Shown here: piece after piece, positions 38,328 through 48,770 of the stretch | Position numbering within the stretch: the stretch's first letter is position 1 | How the letters are laid out: the number at the start of each line of letters is the position of its first letter | Assembly: GCF_038443385.1 (NCBI RefSeq) | Contig: NZ_CP151726.1 | Coordinates: 2,232,001-2,296,000, forward strand | Origin: Stieleria varia | GTDB lineage: Bacteria; Planctomycetota; Planctomycetia; Pirellulales; Pirellulaceae | Length of the DNA: 64,000 nt | Direction of reading: 5' to 3' | The notes under the pieces: model-generated | The model's database searches: none | The model's input: only the letters and a program-made list of their open reading frames with translations | Told to the model about the DNA's origin: nothing | Program-made: the position numbers and the translations under genes

Positions 38328-38380
38328 TACTGGATTGCGCCAGAAAACCGTCTCGCAGGTAATTCTGGCGAATTTCATTA
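38328..38380. repeat. REP-like palindromic element, copy 2
   Basis: The GCGCCAGAAAA (38337-38347) and ATTCTGGCGAA (38362-38372) arms belong to the family at 5893-5945 and 61434-61488. It lies between the convergent ends of the DUF1592 gene and the ect operon. Confidence 0.75.
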
Positions 38381-38394
38381 CGGAGCTGAGCCTC

Positions 38395-38958
38395 TCATTG
38401 GCTGATGCGATCATCGGGATCGACATGATTGGGGCTCACCTCCAAATCAGGGATCAAGATGGGAGCGGCATCGATCCCTTCTGCATCCATCAGTTTGACA
38501 ATTCTTTCCAATGCCTTCAGCAGACCAAGGCATTCGATTGGATCGAGAGTCTCCAGACGCGTCAAGAATTGTTCGTGCAATGGGGTGGGCAAACTATTGA
38601 GCCGTTGCCTGCCTTTATCCGTCAGCGACACACAGACTCGTCGACGATCCTTGCTATTTCGTTCCCTCGCGACGTATCCGTCTCCGTCCAGCTTGTCCAG
38701 GATGCGTGACACGGTCGGAGCCGAAAGTTGTACCGCATGGGCGATCATGGCGACGGTGACTTCCGTATTTTCTGGAAATTCCGAGACCGCTTTCAAGCAC
38801 AGCATTTGCGGGACACTCACACCGCCATGCTTGCCCACATTGCGCGAGTGGTCAGACGTACGACGAATGATTCGTCGAATCGCTCGTAAGATTTGAAACC
38901 CGATCGAATTGTCCTGTCGCAATTCGATCTCGGAACCATCCAATTCAGTAGGTTTCAT
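38395..38958 (-). CDS. MarR-family transcriptional regulator, ect operon
   Basis: A 187-residue winged-helix regulator. The recognition region is VTVAMIAHAVQLSAPTVSRILDKLDGDGYVARERNSKDRRRVCVSLTDKGR near residues 68-118. MarR-type regulators (EctR, CosR) control ectoine genes in several proteobacteria, usually from a separate or upstream gene; here it is the last gene of the same operon, 12 bp after the marC-like gene. Direct regulation of the ect promoter is an inference from location. It reads about 25 residues past the usual MarR end. Confidence 0.85.
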   Translation of the reverse strand: MKPTELDGSEIELRQDNSIGFQILRAIRRIIRRTSDHSRNVGKHGGVSVPQMLCLKAVSEFPENTEVTVAMIAHAVQLSAPTVSRILDKLDGDGYVARERNSKDRRRVCVSLTDKGRQRLNSLPTPLHEQFLTRLETLDPIECLGLLKALERIVKLMDAEGIDAAPILIPDLEVSPNHVDPDDRISQ

Positions 38959-38970
38959 GATACGAATGCA

Positions 38971-39588
38971 CTAATTTAACGGACGCCACAGATCGATGCC
39001 TTTGAGAATCATGTCGACCGCAATTGTACCGATAATCAGGGCGGATGCACGCCCGATAGCTTCAAGATACCGCTGAAGCAGTTGCTCGTTACGGAGTTTG
39101 ACATAGTTAAAAAGAAACTTAACCGCGATCAACAGCAGGCAACTGATGATTAGCGATACGGCGATTGCCAACCATGCAAAACCGACTGGGAGTTTCAGGC
39201 CAACCAAGACGCTCGCGCTGACGGTTCCCGGGCCGATCATGAACGGCATGGCGATGGATCCGCTCAAGTGAGTTGCGTCGCCCCGCAGCTCACCGAGCAT
39301 TTGGGCACCAAAAACGATGTAGCGCACCGCGATGACAAAGAACACGAGGCCGCCAAAAATCAGGAATGCGGCAAAGCGAACTTGGATGACATCGACAAAG
39401 AAGCGTTCTCCTGCCCAAGCAAAGAACGCAAACGCAGCGGCACTGATTAGGAATGCTCTCGAAATGACATTGATGAACGTTCGTGAGTCCAGGCTTGCCA
39501 TGACGTCGTGCAGATAGACACTCATCAACAGAGGGTTGAACAGCACTAGCATCAGCAGCATGGAATCGAAAAAGGCCTTGACGTCCAT
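38971..39588 (-). CDS. MarC-family integral membrane protein
   Basis: A 205-residue membrane protein with six likely helices. Family patterns are SMLLMLVLFNPLLMSVYL at the N-terminus, MPFMIGPGTVSASVLVGL near residue 120 and IIGTIAVDMILKGI near the C-terminus. The start ATG at 39588 follows the methyltransferase stop by 5 bp. MarC proteins have no proven substrate; in this position it could export or take up an ectoine compound or respond to osmotic stress, but that is only inference. Confidence 0.8.
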   Translation of the reverse strand: MDVKAFFDSMLLMLVLFNPLLMSVYLHDVMASLDSRTFINVISRAFLISAAAFAFFAWAGERFFVDVIQVRFAAFLIFGGLVFFVIAVRYIVFGAQMLGELRGDATHLSGSIAMPFMIGPGTVSASVLVGLKLPVGFAWLAIAVSLIISCLLLIAVKFLFNYVKLRNEQLLQRYLEAIGRASALIIGTIAVDMILKGIDLWRPLN

Positions 39589-39593
39589 TGAGA

Positions 39594-40388
39594 TCAGGCC
39601 TTTTCGAAAATGGCGACGTCGTACTGATGCAGGAACGGGAACCACTGGTCTCCATCAAACTGTTCCGTCAGCTCATCAACGGTCCGCGTGATTTCGTCTG
39701 CATCGAGGGCAGAGAACACCGACCATGTGTCGCGGTCTCGAATGCCATCGAGCCACTCCGAAACAGGCGTGCTGACGTATTTTTGCCAACGAGTGATCTC
39801 TACCTCCCGCCAGTGAGAAACTTCCCGCATGGACCGCAGCAACTCATCGGCAGACGTGTACAGAGAATGCCATTTATTCGCCGCCAACCGTCCGACCGGA
39901 ACGCAATCATGATCCGGCGGCGTTCGAACGACCATGGCATACCTACCGCCCGGGGCGAGCGAGTCACAGATTCCCTGATGAATCTCCGTCAACGTCTCGC
40001 TCGCAAAGTGATGGGCTGTGTCTTTGGTGTAGATCAGGTCAAAGTGTCCGTTCGGAGCATACTGGGCAAATTCGATCGCGCTGCTACAGGTCGCATCAAT
40101 ATTGTCGTGCTCCAGTGCCGCTTCCAGTAGCGAGGCAACCGGTTCATAGCAAACCACGGGCTCGCTCGCACTGAGCTTTTTGCCCAACAAAGACGCAAAG
40201 ATGCACGTGCCAGCGCCGATCTCAGCAATGCGTTGGGCGGAAGGATGGATCGCGGCAATGCGACTGAGAATCCATGTGGTGAAGTCGTTGTCGGCTTGCG
40301 TGAAGTGTTTGCTGCCGTAGTCCTTTCCAACATCCGCGTAGTGCTGCAGTTGCCAATCGTGGTCGGTGGAGACAGGGATTTTTGTCAT
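39594..40388 (-). CDS. SAM-dependent methyltransferase of the ect operon
   Basis: A 264-residue class I methyltransferase. Motif I is RIAEIGAGTCIFASLLG near residue 53, the acidic strand-2 end CYEPVASLLEAAL near 79, the post-motif DLIYTKDTAHHFAS near 116, then SLAPGGRYAMVV. The start ATG overlaps the ectD stop by four bases (ATGA), so it is translated with the hydroxylase. I know of no standard step in ectoine synthesis that needs a methyltransferase. It may modify ectoine, hydroxyectoine or another compatible solute (for example a betaine). Confidence 0.85.
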   Translation of the reverse strand: MTKIPVSTDHDWQLQHYADVGKDYGSKHFTQADNDFTTWILSRIAAIHPSAQRIAEIGAGTCIFASLLGKKLSASEPVVCYEPVASLLEAALEHDNIDATCSSAIEFAQYAPNGHFDLIYTKDTAHHFASETLTEIHQGICDSLAPGGRYAMVVRTPPDHDCVPVGRLAANKWHSLYTSADELLRSMREVSHWREVEITRWQKYVSTPVSEWLDGIRDRDTWSVFSALDADEITRTVDELTEQFDGDQWFPFLHQYDVAIFEKA

Positions 40389-41281
40389 CGAGAGTCCAAA
40401 TGCAAGGCGACGGGTTCAATATTTCGTTCCGCGAGATACTCGGGACGCGGCGGACGATCGCAGAACGGTTCTTTCACCACGTTCTCGACGCTGTTGTAAA
40501 CCGCGAACAGATTCACACGAGGCATCGGGCTGAGATTGCCGTTGGAGCCATGCATGGTGTTGCAGTCAAAGAAAACCACGGATCCCGGCGGGCCTTTGGG
40601 CGCGATGATCTCGCGTCCATGGAGCAGCGTTTCAAGTGCTTCTCGTGACGGAACACCAAACTCCTGGCGACGCAAAGACTGTTCATAGTGATTCTCCGGC
40701 GTTTTGCCTGAACATCGGATGAACGTCTCGTGCGATCCAGGGATCAACATCAATGGACCGTTGAACTCATGGCTCTCGGTGAGAAACACGGACATGCTGA
40801 GCGCCCGCATCCGTGGCATCCCGTCTTCGACATGCCAGGTTTCAAAATCGGAATGCCAAAAGAACTCTTTGCCGTCCATCGGTGGCTTGTAGTTGACCCG
40901 CGACTGATGGATGTACACCTCCGTTCCGATCAACTGTTTTGCTCGGTCCAGTAGTCTCTCATCAGCAAAGAGTCGTTGGAACATGTCGCTGATCCGATGC
41001 AATCGAAAAATCGATCGGACAGTGTCACATCCCGGTTCGCGAACAATCCCCGGTCGTGACGGCGGCCAGTTCTCCGCAAGCGACTTCGCTTCTGCAAGCA
41101 TCTCATCGACTTCGTCCTGAGAGAACAGGCTCTGAGCAAACAGAAAACCGTCGTGAGCATAATTCCATACTTCGTCGGTCGTCAGCGGCCCTGGGCAGTC
41201 CGACGCGGTGGGATCGACTCGCGGAGCAGCCTCCCAGGTGTCGGAGGTTCGTGAATAGTAGGGGTCGATTGATTCGCTCAT
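40385..41281 (-). CDS. ectD: Ectoine hydroxylase (Fe(II)/2-oxoglutarate dioxygenase)
   Basis: A 298-residue EctD that hydroxylates ectoine to 5-hydroxyectoine. The diagnostic block FFWHSDFETWHVEDGMP near residue 144 contains the first His and Asp iron ligands, and LIPGSHETF near 187 region leads to the later part of the site. YIHQSRVNYKPPMDGKEF and RMRALSMSVFL are also as expected. It follows ectC by 83 bp and overlaps the methyltransferase. The presence of EctD implies the cell makes hydroxyectoine as well as ectoine. Confidence 0.95.
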   Translation of the reverse strand: MSESIDPYYSRTSDTWEAAPRVDPTASDCPGPLTTDEVWNYAHDGFLFAQSLFSQDEVDEMLAEAKSLAENWPPSRPGIVREPGCDTVRSIFRLHRISDMFQRLFADERLLDRAKQLIGTEVYIHQSRVNYKPPMDGKEFFWHSDFETWHVEDGMPRMRALSMSVFLTESHEFNGPLMLIPGSHETFIRCSGKTPENHYEQSLRRQEFGVPSREALETLLHGREIIAPKGPPGSVVFFDCNTMHGSNGNLSPMPRVNLFAVYNSVENVVKEPFCDRPPRPEYLAERNIEPVALHLDSR

Positions 41282-41364
41282 TGTTCTTTGTTTTGCCTGT
41301 TACCTTGCTCTTTGCATTTGGGCAAGCAGTTGCTCGCCCAGTCCGTCACTCCGTCCGCTACTGA

Positions 41365-41748
41365 TTACTCCAACAGCGGATAGACGCCGTTCTCATCATG
41401 CGTCTCCGGCCCCACAATCGGAGGATTGAATACACAGATCATCCGAAGCTGTTCTTCTGCAATCAGGATGTGATGTTCATTCCCGCTGAGGGCATACATG
41501 GTTCCCGGTTCGATGGCGAACTCTTGGTCGTTACTCAAGTCCTTTAACCGACCTTTTCCTTCGATGCAGTACACTGCCTCGAGGTGGTTCTGGTACTCCA
41601 TCTTGGTCGTCGTCCCCGCGTACAAGATGGTGTCGTGTAGAGAGAATCCCATCCCGTCTGCCTTGAGCAACAGCCTGCGACTGACCCACGTTTCCGCGTT
41701 CGTTTCGCGATCCGTTCCGGAGATTTCACCGAGTGTTCTGACAATCAT
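41365..41748 (-). CDS. ectC: L-ectoine synthase
   Basis: A 127-residue cupin, the usual EctC length, that cyclises N-gamma-acetyl-diaminobutyrate to ectoine. MIVRTLGEISGTDRET at the start, WVSRRLLLKADGMGFSLHDTILYAGTTTKMEYQNHLEAVYCIEGKG in the middle with the metal-binding Glu, Tyr and His, and NEHHILIAEEQLRMICVFNPP at the end are all EctC signatures. It lies 18 bp after ectB. Confidence 0.97.
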   Translation of the reverse strand: MIVRTLGEISGTDRETNAETWVSRRLLLKADGMGFSLHDTILYAGTTTKMEYQNHLEAVYCIEGKGRLKDLSNDQEFAIEPGTMYALSGNEHHILIAEEQLRMICVFNPPIVGPETHDENGVYPLLE

Positions 41749-41766
41749 GTCCGTATTGATCTCCGA

Positions 41767-43071
41767 TTAGTTGACACACACAGGAACGTTCGTGACCGCA
41801 GCGGTGCTTTCACCGAGGATCTTCAATCCGCGATTCAGCAGTTCATCGGCGATTGTCAACGGAGGCAACGTCTTGATGACTTCGTCATTGGGACCCGCCG
41901 TTTCAATGATCAGGCCGCGTTTGAAGGCTTCCTTGGAGATGGCAGATGCGATCGAATGATCCGCAAACTCGATTCCCTGAATCATTCCCCGGCCACGAAC
42001 CACGGCATCGTGGTCGACGGCAATATCCAACAAGGCATCTCGTACGGTACGCGCGTTACGATTGACCTTTCGCGTCAGCTCATCATCTTGCCAATACTCT
42101 CGCAGTGCCGCTGTCGCCGTCACGAAGGCGGCGTTGTGTCCACGAAACGTTCCGTTGTGTTCCCCGGGCGAAAAGACATCCAGTTCCGGTTTCATCAACG
42201 TCAACGCCATCGGTAGCCCGTAGCCTGAGATGGATTTCGACAAACAGATGATGTCCGGCTGGATGCTGAACGGCTCAAAGCTAAAGAAGGGTCCCGTGCG
42301 ACCACATCCAACCTGGATGTCATCAATGATCAACAAGACTTTGTATCGGTTGGCCAACTCAGCCAATGCCTCCAACCAACCGCGAGTGCCGATGTTGACT
42401 CCACCCTCGGCCTGGACCGTTTCCAGAATGAATGCCGCTGGCAAATCCATTCCGCTGCTGGAGTCCATCAGGTAGCGTTCCAGCGCCGCGATGGTGTCCG
42501 TTTCTGTTCCCAGAAAATCGCAAAACGGCATATGAGTGACGTTGTTAAGCGGCACGCCCGCCCCAGCCCGCTTGCCGCTGTTGCCGGTCAAGGCCAGCGA
42601 GCCAAGCGTCATTCCATGAAACCCGTTGGTGAATGAAACCACGTTGTGTCGCCCCGTGACTTTACGGGCAAGCTTCAGTGCCGACTCCACCGCGTTGGTG
42701 CCCGTTGGACCCGGAAACATGATCTTGTAGGACATGTCGCGTGGCCGCAGGATGACTTCGTCAAACGTCTGCAGAAATGTCCGCTTGGCACTGGTTGACA
42801 TGTCCAGTGCATGTACCACGCCGTCGCCAGCCAAATACTCGATCAACGCGGATTTCAGGGCGGGATTGTTGTGCCCATAGCTCAACGCACCGGCGCCTGC
42901 AAAGAAGTCGATGAACTCCTCGCCCTCTTCGTTGACAAGCGTTGCACCTCGTGCGCTCGAAAAAACCGTGGGGAAACTGCGGCAATATCCGCGAACGTTG
43001 CTTTCCAGTCGATCAAAGGTATCCAAGTTTTTACTTCCATTGAGTTGCTGTGACGCCACAAAAGGCTCCAC
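41767..43071 (-). CDS. ectB: Diaminobutyrate--2-oxoglutarate aminotransferase
   Basis: A 434-residue class III aminotransferase that turns aspartate-4-semialdehyde into L-2,4-diaminobutyrate, the first step of the ectoine path. The EctB-type start (FDRLESNVRGYCRSFPTVF), GPTGTNAVESALKLAR near residue 124, DDIQVGCGRTG near 247, and the PLP-lysine block ICLSKSISGYGLPMAL near 270 are seen. HNGTFRGHNAAFVTA closes the core. It follows ectA by 48 bp. No ask_ect aspartokinase gene is in the cluster. Confidence 0.97.
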   Translation of the reverse strand: MEPFVASQQLNGSKNLDTFDRLESNVRGYCRSFPTVFSSARGATLVNEEGEEFIDFFAGAGALSYGHNNPALKSALIEYLAGDGVVHALDMSTSAKRTFLQTFDEVILRPRDMSYKIMFPGPTGTNAVESALKLARKVTGRHNVVSFTNGFHGMTLGSLALTGNSGKRAGAGVPLNNVTHMPFCDFLGTETDTIAALERYLMDSSSGMDLPAAFILETVQAEGGVNIGTRGWLEALAELANRYKVLLIIDDIQVGCGRTGPFFSFEPFSIQPDIICLSKSISGYGLPMALTLMKPELDVFSPGEHNGTFRGHNAAFVTATAALREYWQDDELTRKVNRNARTVRDALLDIAVDHDAVVRGRGMIQGIEFADHSIASAISKEAFKRGLIIETAGPNDEVIKTLPPLTIADELLNRGLKILGESTAAVTNVPVCVN

Positions 43072-43119
43072 AGGAAAAAAGGCGGGGGGCCTTACGAAAC
43101 GGCCAACCCCTCGTGATGC

Positions 43120-43662
43120 TCATTCGCCCGGACTGCACCGAACAAATGGGCCGATCCGTATACGAGGCTCCGCTTCGTGTTCACTGGACTCGTGTTCGCT
43201 GCAGGGAAAGTCAGCCACACTGAAACCATCGTGAGGATGATCGGTGATCGGCAGATCAAGCGATCGTGCCAGAGATTCGAAAAGCAGCCGTGATGCTGTG
43301 TTGGTCGAAGCAATGGTCGCTTCAATGGCCGTCAGCTCACCTTGACCACATCGGCTTACCAACTCTCTTAGCAATGCCGAGGCGACTCCTCTCCGCTTCA
43401 CTTCACCAGCCACGCCGATTTGCCAGACGAACAGGACGCTAGGGTCCCGAGGCATTCGGTAGCCAGAGACGAAGCCGACCACAGCCTCGTTCTGACACGC
43501 CACCAAGCAGGTGTCGCGGAAATCTCGGCAGAGAAGCAAATAGAGGTAGGCCGAATTCGTGTCCAGGACGCCCGAATTCTGCACCAAACGCCAGATTTGC
43601 GATGCGTCATTCGTTTCAGGGGCACGTATCTCGATGCTCAGCTTGTCTGCCTTGGTGGAAAT
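43120..43662 (-). CDS. ectA: L-2,4-diaminobutyrate acetyltransferase (probable ATT start)
   Basis: A GNAT-fold acetyltransferase that acetylates diaminobutyrate with acetyl-CoA. GVLDTNSAYLYLLLCRDFRDTC, GFVSGYRMP, LFVWQIGVAGEVKRRGVASALL and the C-terminal IRIGPF are typical of EctA. The first ATG/GTG/TTG codon in frame is at 43587, which would cut off the conserved start of the fold. Upstream the frame stays open to 43704, and the sequence IRAPETNDASQIWRLVQN is a normal EctA beginning. An ATT at 43660-43662 sits 6 bp after AAAGAGG, giving a 180-residue protein of usual EctA length. A CTG at 43641 is the main alternative. First gene of the ect operon. Confidence 0.85.
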   Translation of the reverse strand: MSTKADKLSIEIRAPETNDASQIWRLVQNSGVLDTNSAYLYLLLCRDFRDTCLVACQNEAVVGFVSGYRMPRDPSVLFVWQIGVAGEVKRRGVASALLRELVSRCGQGELTAIEATIASTNTASRLLFESLARSLDLPITDHPHDGFSVADFPCSEHESSEHEAEPRIRIGPFVRCSPGE

Positions 43663-43752
43663 GTCGTGCCTCTTTATCGAAAAACCGCGACCCTGCGACC
43701 GGTTTCAGTCAGTGCTGTACCAATCGTTGCCTATGAAATCATTGCTCATGAA

Positions 43753-43780
43753 AGTATATTGCGGTGGATCTCCACGTCAA
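43753..43780 (-). promoter_or_regulatory. Candidate sigma70-type promoter of the ect operon
   Basis: Reading the minus strand, TTGACG (43780-43775) and TATACT (43758-43753) are separated by 16 bp, close to the E. coli consensus. A short inverted repeat GTGG-AGAT-CCAC lies between the two hexamers and is a candidate operator, perhaps for the MarR regulator encoded at the operon end. The predicted RNA would have a leader of about 85 bases before the ectA ATT. Confidence 0.55.
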
Positions 43781-43813
43781 CCGCAACCGCTTCTGCAATC
43801 ACGGACCCCCTGA

Positions 43814-45238
43814 ATGACAACTGTCATTGTCAGCTTTCTTTTCTTTCTCGCCGTTTTCGTCGTGATTGGGGTCTCATCCGCTCTGGCTCGCAAAAACACG
43901 ACGGATGACTACCTGCTTGCGGGTCGCGATGTGCCTCCTTGGCTTGCCGCGCTTTCGGCAGTGGCCACCAATAACAGTGGATTTATGTTCATCGGCCAAA
44001 TCGCCTACACCTACCGGGTCGGAATCGAATCCGTCTGGATGATGATTGGCTGGGTACTCGGGGACCTAGCGGCTTGGTGGCTGGTCCATCCACGGGTCAG
44101 ACGAGAGTCGGAAAACATGAATGTGGCAACCGTTCCGGCTCTTCTAGGGACCACTCGGGACGGCGAAAAACGGATCATCATCATTTTGGGCGGTCTGATG
44201 ACTTTCATCTTGCTGGGAGTCTACGCAGCGGCTCAGCTGAAAGCCGGCAGCGCGGCGCTGCAGACCCTGTTCGGCTGGCAGCCGCAGGTAGGTGCCGTGA
44301 TCGGCGCCATCATTGTCGTGCTTTACTGCTTTTCAGGCGGAATCCGTGCATCCATCTGGACCGATGCCGCACAATCCTTTGTCATGATCTTGGCCATGGG
44401 GGCTCTGCTGATCGCTGCGAGCTTGGAAGTCGGGTCGCCGAGGGATGTTTGGAACAATCTGCAATCGCAAGACCCCGACTTGGTCGGCTGGTTTCCCACG
44501 GATCTGAAATTTGGTTTTGCGATGTATTTGCTGGGAATGACTTTCGGCGGATTTGGGGCAATCGGCCAACCGCATATCCTCGTTCGTTTCATGGCCATCC
44601 GGTCCGTCGACCAACTGCAGAGGGCAAAGTGGATTTATTTCCTCTGGTTCATTCCATTCTTTATCGCCAGCATTGCTGTCGGCCTCTACGCACGAGCGTA
44701 CATGCCGGATCTGCTCTCCATCCCGCTAACCGAGGGACTCACTGAGGCACAAGCAACAGAGTTGGCGATGCCGGAGATGGCGAAGAGACTGCTGCCCGAT
44801 GGGCTGATCGGACTGACATTAGCCGGACTATTCGCAGCAACGATGTCCACTGCCGATTCGCAAATCCTGGTCTGTTCGGGCGCGATTACTCAGGACATTA
44901 ACCCAAAGTGGAAGAGCTCGTACCTCGCATCCAAGATTGCCACGCTTGCCGTGACTGGATTGGCGCTAAGCGTCGCCCTCTTCGCAGGCCAGGGAGTGTT
45001 CGCACTCGTTCTCATTGCTTGGTCCGCTCTGGGAGCCGGACTCGGACCTCCTTTGTTGCTGCGATTGCTGGGAGTAAACCTTTCATCGCTGACCATTTGC
45101 TTGATGATGACAGCAGGTGTAACAACGGTGGTCGCGTGGAACATGATCGGATACGACGGTGATGTCTTCAAACTATTCCCGGGAATGGTGGCCTCGTTCC
45201 TGATGTGGCCGGTGGGCAATCTGTTTCGTAGAACGTGA
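43814..45238 (+). CDS. Sodium:solute symporter (SSS family)
   Basis: A 474-residue transporter with about 13 membrane segments. TTDDYLLAGRDVPPWLAALSAVATNNSGFMFIG near residue 29 matches the first two helices of PutP-type symporters with the sodium site, and QPHILVRFMAIRS near 255 and GLFAATMSTADSQILVCSGAITQDI near 337 are the core signatures. Probable substrates include proline, ectoine or another osmolyte. It is divergent from the ect operon over about 150 bp that contain the ect promoter, so uptake and synthesis of osmolytes may be co-controlled. Confidence 0.9.
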   Translation: MTTVIVSFLFFLAVFVVIGVSSALARKNTTDDYLLAGRDVPPWLAALSAVATNNSGFMFIGQIAYTYRVGIESVWMMIGWVLGDLAAWWLVHPRVRRESENMNVATVPALLGTTRDGEKRIIIILGGLMTFILLGVYAAAQLKAGSAALQTLFGWQPQVGAVIGAIIVVLYCFSGGIRASIWTDAAQSFVMILAMGALLIAASLEVGSPRDVWNNLQSQDPDLVGWFPTDLKFGFAMYLLGMTFGGFGAIGQPHILVRFMAIRSVDQLQRAKWIYFLWFIPFFIASIAVGLYARAYMPDLLSIPLTEGLTEAQATELAMPEMAKRLLPDGLIGLTLAGLFAATMSTADSQILVCSGAITQDINPKWKSSYLASKIATLAVTGLALSVALFAGQGVFALVLIAWSALGAGLGPPLLLRLLGVNLSSLTICLMMTAGVTTVVAWNMIGYDGDVFKLFPGMVASFLMWPVGNLFRRT

Positions 45239-45496
45239 AGAACCTTCCGCCGTGGTTCATGAGTCGAGCGGCCACCGGAAAAGCTTGGTGTTGCGATGGG
45301 CAGCTGCCAGTTGTGATCCAACTGGGGCAAAACAGGCTGTGCCCCGGGCTGTCTTGTTCAGTTCCTCGGGGCGCACGTTCGCTCAGACGCCGACATTGTT
45401 CACGCCTAGCCACAGGCGACAGTGCCCTGGCAACCGGAATGCGCCCCAGAACAGGGTCTCTTGAGACTAGTGGTCTGGGGCAACTTATCTCTAGGG
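45239..45496. other. Intergenic region, no supported gene
   Basis: Between the symporter and the rRNA 3' end. No gene or clear terminator for the symporter is seen before the inverted repeat at 45497. Confidence 0.4.
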
Positions 45497-45550
45497 TAGT
45501 GGATCTTGTTAAAGATCCTGTAGCGGTGGGATCTTTAACAAGATCCACTA
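45497..45550. repeat. Perfect 22-bp inverted repeat
   Basis: TAGTGGATCTTGTTAAAGAT start, arms 45497-45518 and 45529-45550, exact complements, 10-base loop. It lies 22 bp from the rRNA terminator and between convergent units. Confidence 0.9.
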
Positions 45551-45570
45551 CTGCGGGCGTCGGCGCATAA

Positions 45571-45608
45571 AAAAAGCCCTTTGATGGAGAACCATCAAAG
45601 GGCTTTTA
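45571..45608 (-). terminator. rRNA operon terminator, bidirectional
   Basis: AAAAGCCCTTTGATGG pairs with CCATCAAAGGGCTTTT around a short loop, with A/T-runs on both sides. It lies directly after the 5S gene 3' end, and could also stop the symporter transcript from the other side. Confidence 0.9.
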
Positions 45609-45612
45609 AAAA

Positions 45613-45720
45613 TTTGGCGATACCTACTTTCACGCTTGTGGGCACTATCATCGGCTCAGAAAGCTTGACTTCTGTGTTCGGGATGGGAACAGGTATAACC
45701 TTTCTGATATGTTCGCCAAA
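45613..45720 (-). rRNA. rrf: 5S ribosomal RNA
   Basis: On the minus strand the sequence begins TTTGGCGAACATATCAG and ends GTAGGTATCGCCAAA, so the two ends pair as in 5S rRNA. The conserved loop CCCATCCCGAACACAG is present. Ends are placed by the pairing and are good to a few bases. About 130 bp after the 23S 3' end. Confidence 0.95.
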
Positions 45721-45849
45721 AAGACAACAAGCACGGTATTTCGCATGCTTGTCGCCGTCCCCGGAGGGACAATGACAATTATGTTCGGTAATCAGCAGTT
45801 TTCTACGGAGTCGTCAACAAACCTGACAAGTTTGAGTGCGGGATATCGA

Positions 45850-48770
<2,921 letters not shown>

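Noticed and set aside
43398-43625. Separate frame on the minus strand over ectA
   Set aside because: Wrong register relative to the EctA motifs, so it is a shadow.
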